Below are positions 1 through 6,522 of a stretch of 17,271 nucleotides of DNA, piece by piece. Position numbers and translations under genes: made by a program. The stretch comes from an uncultured Eubacteriales bacterium (lineage in GTDB: Bacteria > Bacillota_A > Clostridia > Christensenellales > Aristaeellaceae), in contig CACYNZ010000144.1 in the NCBI GenBank assembly GCA_902775835.1, positions 1 to 17,271 on the forward strand, read 5' to 3'. Below the pieces are notes generated by a model. It was not told where the DNA came from and did no database searches. It saw only the letters and a program-made list of their open reading frames with translations. How positions within the stretch are numbered: position 1 is the stretch's first letter; each line of letters begins with the position of its first letter.

Positions 1-525
1 ATAATCAGGATACCCCATGGACAGCTGGACTAGGAAGCGGTCCATCTGCGCATAGGGCAGGCGCTGGGTACCCACCGCCCCGACACTGTTCTGGGTGGCA
101 ATGACGAGAAAAGGCGTTTCCATCGGATAGGTATTTCCGTCCACGCTCACCTGCCGCTCTTCCATGGCTTCGAGAAGCGCGGACTGTGTCTTGCTCGATG
201 CGCGGTTGATTTCATCACCCAGCACCAGATTGACGCGGCTGAGCATGCCCGGCTGATACCGGAACGCTCCTTCAGACCGGTCATACATGGAAAAGCCTGT
301 CAGATCCGTGGGCAGTACATCCGGCGTAAACTGGATCCGCTGACAGGTAAGGCCCACAGTCCGGCTGAGAGCCACAGCCAGCGTTGTTTTTCCGACGCCC
401 GGGACATCATCCAAAAGAATATGCCCGTCCGCCAGCATGGCCATGAGGATCTTCTCCATCACCTCACGCTTGCCCGCAATCACCTTTTCCATTTCACGCA
501 CAACACGCTGTATCTCTTCCCGCAT
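1..525 (-). CDS. MoxR family AAA+ ATPase, N-terminal part (C-terminus outside window)
   Basis: This is a MoxR-type AAA+ ATPase, a chaperone-like family that often acts with von Willebrand factor A and DUF58 partners in cofactor insertion or envelope complexes. The visible 175 residues start at an ATG at 525, with GGGAG six bases upstream. They hold the Walker A motif (GVGKTTLA, about residues 44-51), the Walker B motif with the family signature LGDEINRAS, and the conserved stretch around LLEAMEERQV, followed by the sensor I stretch around FLVIATQN. The ORF is open to the window edge at MGYPDY, the conserved MDRF...GYP region, so roughly half the protein is missing. The partners would lie beyond position 1 and cannot be seen. 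It follows the nucleotidase-domain gene on the same strand after a 96-base gap that holds a perfect inverted repeat. The family call is firm; the cellular role is not known. Confidence 0.93.
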   Translation of the reverse strand, partial: MREEIQRVVREMEKVIAGKREVMEKILMAMLADGHILLDDVPGVGKTTLAVALSRTVGLTCQRIQFTPDVLPTDLTGFSMYDRSEGAFRYQPGMLSRVNLVLGDEINRASSKTQSALLEAMEERQVSVDGNTYPMETPFLVIATQNSVGAVGTQRLPYAQMDRFLVQLSMGYPDY

Positions 526-555
526 ATCTTTCTCCCATTCCACCGGAACATCATC

Positions 556-615
556 GGGGACATGACGCCGCCGAGCCGCACACAGGGTATATGAACCAGC
601 AGGCGTCATGTCCCC
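556..615. repeat. 14-bp perfect inverted repeat between nucleotidase-domain gene and moxR
   Basis: GGGGACATGACGCC at 556-569 is repeated as its exact reverse complement at 602-615, with a 32-base spacer. It begins seven bases after the nucleotidase-domain stop codon and ends 31 bases before the MoxR start. On the minus strand it would form a long stem in the intercistronic mRNA, but no T-run follows it, so it is not a standard intrinsic terminator. An mRNA-stabilising stem, a factor-dependent terminator or a dimeric protein site are all possible. Confidence 0.6.
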
Positions 616-621
616 TTCTGC

Positions 622-1488
622 TTACTTTACTTCAATCCTGCCCTGGACATCCTGATAGGCTTCCCCGATCTCTCCGCCCAGTTCCCCGGCAATATACATC
701 CAGATCACATCCCGGACGACCGCTGTGGTCACCGTGCTTTTTTCGTTCGCTTCCGCCGCTTCCTTGAACATATAGGACGAATCCATTCCATTCAGGTTCG
801 CGTTGCTGGTGATCACTGCATAGACCGCTTCCGGATCCAGGGGACTGCCGCCGATATCCGTGATGCTTACCCGTCCCAGACTGGCTGCCCGGAACCAGTG
901 CTCGCCGTAGGCCTCACCCCTGTCATACGCAGCAGTGGTATCCACGCTGTACTGCATGCCGGACACCTGCATGAAGGAAGCGCACGCGTCCACGGTCTCC
1001 TCCGTGCAGGGCAGGCCCTGGGAAGCCGCTTCCAGGGCTTCCAGCAGCTGAGCGCCGGTCATGTAGACCACGGCCACCTTGTTGGGATACGGAAGCACCT
1101 CAGCCAGCTGTTCCGCACCGAATGTGCCCGCCGGAAGATCAGCGCGCAGATTTCCGCCGTTCCACAGTGCCACCGTGTGCTCAGCATCTGCATCCACCGC
1201 CGTATTCCCGGCGGTGACATCATCTTCCTCAAAATACGCATTGATGTTTCCCGAAACGGCAAACCAGCGAAGTGCGTCCGTCCACAGATCACCGAGATTG
1301 GTTTCACCCGCCCGGGCAGCATTGTCCGCCCCGCGGAGCACTACCTGACTGGACGCCTGCAGAGTATCATCCAGTGTGATTTCATTGCCATGCGCATCCA
1401 CAAACGTGGACGCCGATGCGCCTGCGGTCATGGTGCACATTAGACACACGGCCGCTGCATACGCGGTCATTTTCTTCCAAAAGTTCAT
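622..1488 (-). CDS. Secreted standalone 5'-nucleotidase C-terminal domain protein
   Basis: This is a 288-residue exported protein matching the C-terminal substrate-recognition domain of the 5'-nucleotidase/UshA family. I chose the ATG at 1488, which has AGGAGG nine bases upstream; two upstream in-frame ATGs lack a ribosome binding site and fall in the terminator region. Residues 1-26 are a typical signal peptide (basic start, hydrophobic core, cleavage after about ASA). The ETNLGDLWTDALRW block at 62-75 and the WNGGNLRADLPAG and VVYMTGAQLLEAL stretches are characteristic of this domain. The N-terminal metallophosphatase domain (Asp/His/Asn metal ligands) is entirely absent: only about 20 residues separate the signal peptide from the domain. 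It therefore probably cannot hydrolyse nucleotides by itself and may bind nucleotides, act with a separate catalytic subunit, or be a decayed remnant. It lies upstream of moxR on the same strand, behind a terminator-containing leader. Confidence 0.85.
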   Translation of the reverse strand: MNFWKKMTAYAAAVCLMCTMTAGASASTFVDAHGNEITLDDTLQASSQVVLRGADNAARAGETNLGDLWTDALRWFAVSGNINAYFEEDDVTAGNTAVDADAEHTVALWNGGNLRADLPAGTFGAEQLAEVLPYPNKVAVVYMTGAQLLEALEAASQGLPCTEETVDACASFMQVSGMQYSVDTTAAYDRGEAYGEHWFRAASLGRVSITDIGGSPLDPEAVYAVITSNANLNGMDSSYMFKEAAEANEKSTVTTAVVRDVIWMYIAGELGGEIGEAYQDVQGRIEVK

Positions 1489-1647
1489 CCTTCTTATCCT
1501 CCTCATATTTTTCTTGCACGAAAAAAAGGCGCCGGAAGACATCTTCAGATGACCTTCGGCACCTTCATGATACCGGTTTCGCTTCCAATTCCCTTTTTTC
1601 TGAAAACACCGCCCGCTTCTGCGGGCTTATGGCAGCTATGGCTGCCA
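1489..1647 (-). promoter_or_regulatory. Structured, attenuator-like 5' leader of the nucleotidase-domain gene
   Basis: From the inferred start of transcription near 1647 to the ATG at 1488 the leader is about 159 bases. In order of transcription it contains a 6-bp stem with a TATG/CATA tetraloop (1646-1631), a second 6-bp GC stem with a four-base loop (1626-1611), an A-rich stretch, and then a strong terminator hairpin (1563-1528) with seven Ts. Only 16 bases separate the T-run from the AGGAGG site, too few for a separate promoter. TTGGAAGC at 1588-1581 could pair with the 3' arm of the terminator (1538-1532) as an antiterminator. I do not recognise a known riboswitch class. Regulation by attenuation is inferred from this layout. 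Confidence 0.5.
1521..1563 (-). terminator. Intrinsic terminator inside the nucleotidase-domain gene leader
   Basis: On the minus strand GGTGCCGAAGG... folds back on ...CTTCCGGCGCC (1563-1528) with a 16-position stem holding two mismatches and a TGAA tetraloop, followed directly by seven Ts (1527-1521). It is a textbook intrinsic terminator but sits only 33 bases upstream of a start codon. Confidence 0.85.
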
Positions 1648-1653
1648 GGAGGC

Positions 1654-1682
1654 ATGCTATCATGGCCTGCCTGATTTGTCAA
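1654..1682 (-). promoter_or_regulatory. Sigma-A-type promoter for the nucleotidase-domain gene
   Basis: On the minus strand a perfect -35 TTGACA (1682-1677) is followed after 17 bases by -10 TAGCAT (1659-1654, four of six matches). Transcription would begin near 1647, exactly at the first leader hairpin. Confidence 0.6.
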
Positions 1683-1700
1683 TGAAGGCTCCCAAAACTC

Positions 1701-1731
1701 AGAAAGGGGAACTGCACACAGCAGTTTCCCC
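1701..1731 (-). terminator. Hairpin terminator downstream of the small ORF
   Basis: On the minus strand GGGGAAACTGC (1731-1721) pairs with GCAGTTCCCC (1715-1706) with one bulged base and a five-base loop, followed by TTTCT and soon by GTTTT. The T-run is imperfect. It begins 31 bases after the small ORF's stop and would separate it from the nucleotidase promoter. Confidence 0.5.
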
Positions 1732-1761
1732 GGAGACTGAGTCTGTTTTCACAGGGTATGA

Positions 1762-1935
1762 TCAGCTGGCCGGATGGGCTGCATCCCAGGCTGCCATCTG
1801 CTCATCCATGACGGCCTGTCCGCCGCGGTTCATGTATTCCTGAGCCATGGAGGTATACAGGTCGTGGACTTCCTCGGGCTTGCACATGGTACACTTGACC
1901 AGGATTTCCTTCAGATACTCATTCCGCTTTCCCAT
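1762..1935 (-). CDS. Small hypothetical protein, 57 residues, with a CxxC motif
   Basis: I do not recognise this ORF. From the ATG at 1935 it encodes a hydrophilic, mostly helical-looking 57-residue protein starting MGKRNEYLKEILVKCTMC, with a CxxC pair near residues 15-18, a Glu-rich middle and an Ala-rich end. The reading frame remains open upstream to an ATG at 2055, but that extension is less protein-like and overlaps the region upstream of the glycosyltransferase gene. Neither start has a clear ribosome binding site. A GATAAT -10-like hexamer lies at 1972-1967. In favour of a real gene are its amino acid make-up and a hairpin terminator 31 bases after the stop. It could equally be a remnant of a longer gene or chance coding. 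Confidence 0.35.
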   Translation of the reverse strand: MGKRNEYLKEILVKCTMCKPEEVHDLYTSMAQEYMNRGGQAVMDEQMAAWDAAHPAS

Positions 1936-2055
1936 GCATAGTGCCGCAGAAACCGCTTCTGCAGGAATTATCGCCTTGCCGTAGAATAGTAAAATGATAC
2001 CCTGATTTCTTTCCGGCAGAACATGTGCCGGATGAAAAGGAGTAACTTTATCCAT

Positions 2056-3078
2056 ATGAAAGAAAAGCTTACGCTTTCAGACTTTTCCAAATCACAGCTA
2101 CCGCTGATTTCTGTGGTGGTGCCCGTACATAATTCCGCCCGATATCTGAAGAAAAGTGCGGAATCCATCGCGTCCCAGACATACAAGAATCTTGAAATCC
2201 TGCTGGTGGACGATGGATCGTCCGATGAGTCCTCGGAAATTATCGAATCCATTGCCCGCCAGGATGACCGCTTCCGCACCATTCATGCGCTGAAGAGCCA
2301 CGGCGTTTCCGCCGCCCGCAACAGTGCCATTCAGGCAGCCAAGGGTACATGGATCTGCTCAGCTGACAGTGATGATATCGTTCCGCCACAGGGCATTGAA
2401 ACCCTGTTCCTGGCCGTGATGGAGCACGGCACGCGCATGGCCATGGGTGCCTACCGCGAGTGTCACGTCACCCAGCATATGCGCTTTACCCGCCCCGTTC
2501 CTGCCAAGCCCGGCGTGTTCAATACCCCGAGAGAACTTCAGAAGTATTTCCTGACTTCCGGTGTCAACTTCAACCATATGTGGACCAAGATTTTTCACCG
2601 GGACGCTTTTGCCAGCGCGCGCTTTCCGGTGGGCATGATCTATGAGGATATTTATCTTCTGCCCCACCTGCTTGACGCTGCCGGCAGCGGTGCTGTGGTG
2701 AACCGGTTTGTCTACAATTATTATGTCCGTCTCAACTCCACTTCCACCAACGTCAATATCCGCCAGCAGATGGACGGCATTCATGCCCGCTTTGCCACGG
2801 TCAAGTATATGGAGAAGCATTATCCGGAGTTTGTGCCCCTGGCCAATGATTCCGTCTTCTTCATGGGCTGCAATGTCCTGGGAAAAATCGATCACATCGG
2901 CGGACGCGAAGCCGCGCCGCAGGAATGGGACGAAACCCTGCGGCTCATGAATCTCGCCCTGGAAAACAGCTCTCCGGATAATCCGCTCAACCGTGCTGAA
3001 GCCATGGCATTGCGCGGGGATCCGAAGCTGGTTTCCAAGCTTTCCCATTTTGTGCTCAAGGCTGATAAAATGCTCTGA
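2056..3078 (+). CDS. Family 2 glycosyltransferase (GT-A fold)
   Basis: This 340-residue cytoplasmic enzyme transfers a sugar from a nucleotide-sugar donor to an acceptor, most likely in surface polysaccharide or glycolipid synthesis. The GT2 fold is clear: ISVVVPVHNSARYLKKS (18-34), LEILLVDDGSSDES (46-59), GVSAARNSAIQAAKG (83-97), and the metal- and nucleotide-binding DSDD motif (104-107). The ED pair in MIYEDIYLLP (197-198) is the likely catalytic base region. There are no membrane segments. I chose the ATG at 2056 because the domain begins right after it; AAGGAG lies upstream but with a long 13-base gap, so in-frame ATGs at 2032 or 2023 remain possible. A TAAAAT -10-like hexamer at 1990-1995 may drive it. 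It stands alone, away from any polysaccharide cluster, so donor and acceptor cannot be told. Confidence 0.92.
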   Translation: MKEKLTLSDFSKSQLPLISVVVPVHNSARYLKKSAESIASQTYKNLEILLVDDGSSDESSEIIESIARQDDRFRTIHALKSHGVSAARNSAIQAAKGTWICSADSDDIVPPQGIETLFLAVMEHGTRMAMGAYRECHVTQHMRFTRPVPAKPGVFNTPRELQKYFLTSGVNFNHMWTKIFHRDAFASARFPVGMIYEDIYLLPHLLDAAGSGAVVNRFVYNYYVRLNSTSTNVNIRQQMDGIHARFATVKYMEKHYPEFVPLANDSVFFMGCNVLGKIDHIGGREAAPQEWDETLRLMNLALENSSPDNPLNRAEAMALRGDPKLVSKLSHFVLKADKML

Positions 3079-3081
3079 CAG

Positions 3082-3108
3082 CGGTATGCTGTCGGTGCCA
3101 TACCGTTT
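3082..3108 (+). terminator. Weak terminator-like hairpin after the glycosyltransferase
   Basis: CGGTATG at 3082-3088 pairs with CATACCG at 3099-3105, followed by TTT. An alternative stem, GACAGC/GCTGTC at 3077-3093, overlaps it and the stop codon, so the two exclude each other. It may act before the stronger terminator 20 bases further on. Confidence 0.3.
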
Positions 3109-3121
3109 CTCTGCTCAGAAC

Positions 3122-3161
3122 AAAAACACCGCCGCGTGAAATTATGCGCGGCGGTGATTTT
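3122..3161. terminator. Bidirectional intrinsic terminator between convergent genes
   Basis: CACCGCCGCG at 3127-3136 and its exact reverse complement at 3147-3156 form a 10-bp GC-rich stem with a ten-base loop. ATTTTG follows on the plus strand and TTTTTG on the minus strand. It lies between the convergent glycosyltransferase and PHP genes and can serve both. Confidence 0.88.
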
Positions 3162-3175
3162 GTATCCGTGTTTCC

Positions 3176-3985
3176 TTACAGGGCTTCCGCATACCATTGT
3201 ACGCCATTTCCTTCATGACGCAGATACCATACTTCCCGGAATCCGGCATCCCTTGCCCGCTCCCTCGCTGTATCAAATCCTCCTGTGAGATGCACGGCAT
3301 CATGGGCATCCGAGGAGATAAGAATCCTTCCGCCGAAGTCATGCAGCGCGCGCAGAAGCGACTGCCTGGGGTAAAGTTCCCTCTTTCTGCCCCGGTTGAA
3401 CGCACCGCAGTTGATCTCAAAGGGCACATCTTTTCGGCAGAGCGCTTCCATGGCTTCCAGTGCCGGGTCCATATACCTCCGGTCTTCCTCGTCAAACAGA
3501 CGCATGTCATCATTGAACCGCGTAATGAGATCGAAGTGCCCGACAAAGCTGCAGTCCGTCCGTTCCACCACCTGGCTTTCCAGGGCATAGTAGGCACGGA
3601 CCATCCGGTAGGGATCTCCTCCGAAACACTGATCTGTCAGCGCCCGGAGATTTTCCGCGGACACGTCCACACCCGTATCCAGTTCCGTATCCACATCCAG
3701 AAAGTGAGTGGACCCGATCCGGTATTCCGCGCCTTCCAGCGTTTCCGGCCGGTAAAGCGCGTCCAGTTCCACACCCACCAGAATATCCAGCTTCTCCCGG
3801 TACTTTTCCCGGAGCCGACGCACTTCACGCACGTAGACAGGAAAGTCCATATGGATATCCTGATCCATGTGTCCTGAAAACCCCAGAGCTTTCAGGCCCT
3901 GCCTGAGTGCCTCCCCGACCATTTCCTCCGGCGTGTTGTTTCCGTCGCACATCCGGGTATGGGTATGATAATTCGCAAGCGTCAT
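3176..3985 (-). CDS. hisJ: PHP-family histidinol-phosphatase (HisJ family)
   Basis: This 269-residue cytoplasmic metal-dependent phosphoesterase matches the HisJ family, whose founding member removes phosphate from histidinol phosphate in histidine synthesis. The PHP metal-binding residues are visible: HTH at 7-9, H39 in LGFSGH, E73 in VGVELD, H94 in GSTH, H150 and D152 in FVGHFD, and the closing D226-x-H228 in SSDAH; E190 and N192 (FEINCGAF) are also conserved. The length fits the family (about 250-270). I chose the ATG at 3985, preceded by AAGGAAGG; 43 upstream in-frame codons cross the promoter. No other his gene is nearby, so the histidine role rests on family alone and some other phosphoesterase substrate is possible. 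It is transcribed alone from a promoter back-to-back with that of the fucosidase. Confidence 0.85.
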   Translation of the reverse strand: MTLANYHTHTRMCDGNNTPEEMVGEALRQGLKALGFSGHMDQDIHMDFPVYVREVRRLREKYREKLDILVGVELDALYRPETLEGAEYRIGSTHFLDVDTELDTGVDVSAENLRALTDQCFGGDPYRMVRAYYALESQVVERTDCSFVGHFDLITRFNDDMRLFDEEDRRYMDPALEAMEALCRKDVPFEINCGAFNRGRKRELYPRQSLLRALHDFGGRILISSDAHDAVHLTGGFDTARERARDAGFREVWYLRHEGNGVQWYAEAL

Positions 3986-4009
3986 TCCCTTACCTTCCTT
4001 TCCATACAG

Positions 4010-4038
4010 AGTGTAACAGAGGAGAATCGTCTGCACAA
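4010..4038 (-). promoter_or_regulatory. Promoter for the PHP phosphatase gene
   Basis: On the minus strand TTGTGC (4038-4033) and TACACT (4015-4010) are separated by 17 bases. Both hexamers are imperfect, but position and spacing suit a short leader before the ATG at 3985. Confidence 0.42.
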
Positions 4039-4040
4039 GA

Positions 4041-4070
4041 TTGTCACGCCATGGAAGAATGTGATAAGAT
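4041..4070 (+). promoter_or_regulatory. Promoter for the alpha-L-fucosidase gene
   Basis: TTGTCA (4041-4046) and TAAGAT (4065-4070) are 18 bases apart, each with one or two mismatches to consensus. Transcription would start near 4077, giving a leader of about 20 bases with GGAGG before the ATG. Its -35 is two bases from the -35 of the divergent promoter. Confidence 0.5.
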
Positions 4071-4098
4071 AGATCCATCTGGAAGGAGGAAAACGAAT

Positions 4099-5559
4099 AT
4101 GGCCTTTGAACCAACCTTTGATTCCCTGTATGCCTATTCCTGTCCGGAATGGTTCCGCAACGCCAAGTTCGGTATCTGGGCGCACTGGGGTCCCCAGAGC
4201 GTCCCCATGTTCGGTGACTGGTATGCCCGCAACATGTATATCCAGGGCACGCCCCAGTATGAATACCACGTACGCCACTATGGACATCCCTCGAAATTCG
4301 GTTACAAGGACATCTGCGCCCTGTGGAAAGCAGAGCAGTTCGATCCCCACAGTCTTATGGAGAAATATGTGCGTGCCGGCGCCCGCTATTTCGTCTGCCA
4401 GGCAACGCACCATGATCATTTCTTCAATTATGATTCCCAGGTCAACCGCATGAACAGCGTCAATGTCGGCCCGCACCGTGACATCGTTCAGGCCTGGCAG
4501 GATGAGGCCCGTCTCTTCGGACTGCCCTTCGGCATCACCGAACACCTTGCCGCCTCCTTCAGCTGGTGGCGTGTCAACAAGGGCGCCGACAGCACCGGTC
4601 CCTATGCCGGCGTGCCCTATGACGGCAATGATCCCGCCTACAGGGACTTCTATCATGACAATTACGAATACGGCACAGAAAATCCCGGCGTGGCCAGGCC
4701 ATGGCATACCCGGAACGAAAAGTTCCAGGCCTACTGGCTGAAAGCCGTACAGGAAATGATTGACCGTTTTCATCCGGACCTGCTCTATTCCGACGGCGCG
4801 CTGCCCTTCGGTGAGTGCTGGGAGGATGTGGTAAAGCCCATGGTGCCCAGCGAGTACGTGCCCGGCCTCAAGGCAGTGGCGCATCTGTACAACACATCCA
4901 TCTCGGATCACGGGGAAAACCATGCGGTCTATCTTCAGAAAGACCGGCGTCCGGAAATCTGGAAAGTGGGCACACTGGATATTGAAAAGAGCCAGCTTCC
5001 CGGCATTTTTGAGGCGCCCTGGCATACCGATACCTGCATCGGCAACTGGTTCTATGATGTGCACAGTCCCTACAAGTCTCCGGAACAGATCGTGGAGATG
5101 GTGGTGGATATCGCCTCCAAGAACGGAACCATGCTGCTCAACGTGCTCCAGAAGCCGGACGGCACCATTGACGATGACGCCGAATGGATTCTGGACCGGC
5201 TCGGTGCCTGGTTCTCCGTCGCCGGCGAGGGCATCTATGATACCCGGCCCTGGCATGTCTTCGGTGAGGGCAGCACCCGCGTCAAGATCGAAGGGTTCAC
5301 GGAAAACAAGACCGACTGGGATGAAACGGATGTCCGCTTCACCTGCAAAGACGGCACGGTGTACGCCTTCCTGATGGGTGCAAAGCCCGGAACCACCGCC
5401 GTACTGCGCTCCTTTGCCGACCAGAAGGTGGAAAGCGTCCGCCTGCTCGGCGCCGGAGAGGTTCCCTTCCGTCAGGAAATGGGCGTTCTGCTCTGCCAGC
5501 TGCCCGAACAGCTGCCGCTGTTCGCGGCAAACGGCCTGGCCATCAGACTCAGGGCCTGA
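4099..5559 (+). CDS. Glycoside hydrolase family 29 alpha-L-fucosidase, cytoplasmic
   Basis: This 486-residue enzyme should release L-fucose from fucosylated glycans by the retaining GH29 mechanism. The start at 4099 has GGAGG nine bases upstream. The TIM-barrel domain opens with WFRNAKFGIWAHWGPQSVP (18-36), a GH29 hallmark, then ARYFVCQATHHDHF (95-108), the FGITEHLAASFSWW region, and FHPDLLYSDG (224-233), where D232 is the expected nucleophile. MLLNVLQKPDGTIDDD matches the usual LLN-GP-DG-I end of the barrel, followed by a C-terminal beta domain. There is no signal peptide, so it probably acts on imported oligosaccharides. The usual KHHDG motif reads THHDH here, a mild deviation that may reflect a subfamily. 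It stands alone with its own promoter and terminator; no transporter or fucose-catabolic gene is in view, so the substrate linkage is unknown. Confidence 0.9.
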   Translation: MAFEPTFDSLYAYSCPEWFRNAKFGIWAHWGPQSVPMFGDWYARNMYIQGTPQYEYHVRHYGHPSKFGYKDICALWKAEQFDPHSLMEKYVRAGARYFVCQATHHDHFFNYDSQVNRMNSVNVGPHRDIVQAWQDEARLFGLPFGITEHLAASFSWWRVNKGADSTGPYAGVPYDGNDPAYRDFYHDNYEYGTENPGVARPWHTRNEKFQAYWLKAVQEMIDRFHPDLLYSDGALPFGECWEDVVKPMVPSEYVPGLKAVAHLYNTSISDHGENHAVYLQKDRRPEIWKVGTLDIEKSQLPGIFEAPWHTDTCIGNWFYDVHSPYKSPEQIVEMVVDIASKNGTMLLNVLQKPDGTIDDDAEWILDRLGAWFSVAGEGIYDTRPWHVFGEGSTRVKIEGFTENKTDWDETDVRFTCKDGTVYAFLMGAKPGTTAVLRSFADQKVESVRLLGAGEVPFRQEMGVLLCQLPEQLPLFAANGLAIRLRA

Positions 5560-5589
5560 CAAGCCACTCAGAAAACGTTTCAAAAGACA

Positions 5590-5632
5590 ATGCAGGCACA
5601 GCCGCCAGATTCCGGCTGTGCCTGCATTTTTC
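5590..5632 (+). terminator. Intrinsic terminator of the fucosidase gene
   Basis: A perfect 15-bp stem (5590-5604 with 5613-5627), eight-base loop, then TTTTT to about 5632. On the minus strand TCTTTTG follows more loosely, so it may also serve the convergent rlmA operon, which has no other clear terminator. Confidence 0.9.
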
Positions 5633-5697
5633 CATCCGGAACATGCTTTTGGGCAATGCACATTCCCTGCATATTCTCTGTTTCTTCCGGATCTGCC

Positions 5698-6522
5698 TCA
5701 GGAAAAGCGGCACACGGCCACATTCAGGTCCAGCGTAACCTCAGGCGATGCATCCTGCGCCAGCCGTTCCTTGTCCATGTCCGAAAGGCCCTGATTCAGC
5801 GGCGTCATATACACCAGGTCCTTCCAGACAGCGGCGTCCAGACGCTGCCGGCAGGTCACCCGTTCCACGCGGCACTGCCGGGTATGCTCCTGAAGCCAAG
5901 CCTCCACCGAACCCTCTTCGTACAGCGGCATGCCGCGCTTTTCCCGGATTTCCCGAAGGTATTCCCTGCCCGGATAGACTTTCACCAGAACCCCCTCCGG
6001 CTTCAGCACCCTGGCAAAGGCGGCGTAGTCCGCGGGCGTCAGTATATCCAGCACCACATCAAACACATCACTGCCAAAAGGCAGATGCTTGATGTCACAG
6101 ACCATGAACACGCCTCTGCCGCGATGGGCCGCCCGGGTGATGGCTGGCACGGAAAGATCCACGCCGGCACCCATGAGCTCCGGTCTTTGGCCGAGCAGTT
6201 CCGTGAGATACCAGCCTTCTCCGCATCCGCAGTCCAGAATTCTCCTTGAACCCTGCGGTATTTCCCGCATGATCGTTTCAAGAACCGGTCTGTAGAGTCC
6301 GGACATGTACACGCGCTCTCTTGCTTCGAACAGGGTTTCATCATAGAAACTGTCCATCTTCCGGCTCAGTAGATTCAGATAGCCCTTACGGTTCACATTC
6401 AGGGTATGCCCCTTCCCGCAGACCAGGCTGTCTCCCGACCGCTCCAGGGCTTCCCCGCACACCGGGCAGACCATGGCATTCAACCGGGCCAGTTCTGAAA
6501 AGACCCGTTCCTTTCCCGTCAT
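5698..6522 (-). CDS. rlmA: 23S rRNA (guanine-N1)-methyltransferase, RlmA family
   Basis: This 274-residue enzyme uses S-adenosylmethionine to methylate N1 of a guanine in helix 35 of 23S rRNA: G745 for the Gram-negative RlmA(I) type, G748 for the Gram-positive RlmA(II) type, the latter influencing sensitivity to tylosin-like macrolides. Both family parts are visible: an N-terminal zinc finger with ligands C19, C22, C35 and H39 (CPVC...VCGKGH), then the GYLNLL stretch, and the SAM-binding Rossmann motif I, ILDCGCGEGWY (95-105), with VVLDILTPADY further on. The ATG at 6522 overlaps the rsmF stop as ATGA, pointing to translational coupling; upstream in-frame codons lie inside rsmF. It is the last gene of its operon. 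Given the host type I favour the RlmA(II) specificity, but residues alone do not prove the target base. Confidence 0.9.
   Translation of the reverse strand: MTGKERVFSELARLNAMVCPVCGEALERSGDSLVCGKGHTLNVNRKGYLNLLSRKMDSFYDETLFEARERVYMSGLYRPVLETIMREIPQGSRRILDCGCGEGWYLTELLGQRPELMGAGVDLSVPAITRAAHRGRGVFMVCDIKHLPFGSDVFDVVLDILTPADYAAFARVLKPEGVLVKVYPGREYLREIREKRGMPLYEEGSVEAWLQEHTRQCRVERVTCRQRLDAAVWKDLVYMTPLNQGLSDMDKERLAQDASPEVTLDLNVAVCRFS

Noticed and set aside
1564..1600. Cobalamin-riboswitch-like core (AAAAAAGGGAATTGG...GCGAAACC) on the minus strand
   Set aside because: The stretch resembles the AAAAGGGAA-type core, but the conserved downstream CCGC-ACTGT elements are absent and the gene has no link to B12.
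5571..5581. Palindromic GAAAACGTTTC resembling a catabolite-responsive element
   Set aside because: It lies after the fucosidase stop between convergent genes, misses several consensus bases, and has no promoter to control.
3982..5661. 559-codon minus-strand ORF opposite the fucosidase
   Set aside because: It runs through the fucosidase gene, the promoters and the terminator and shows no family motif.
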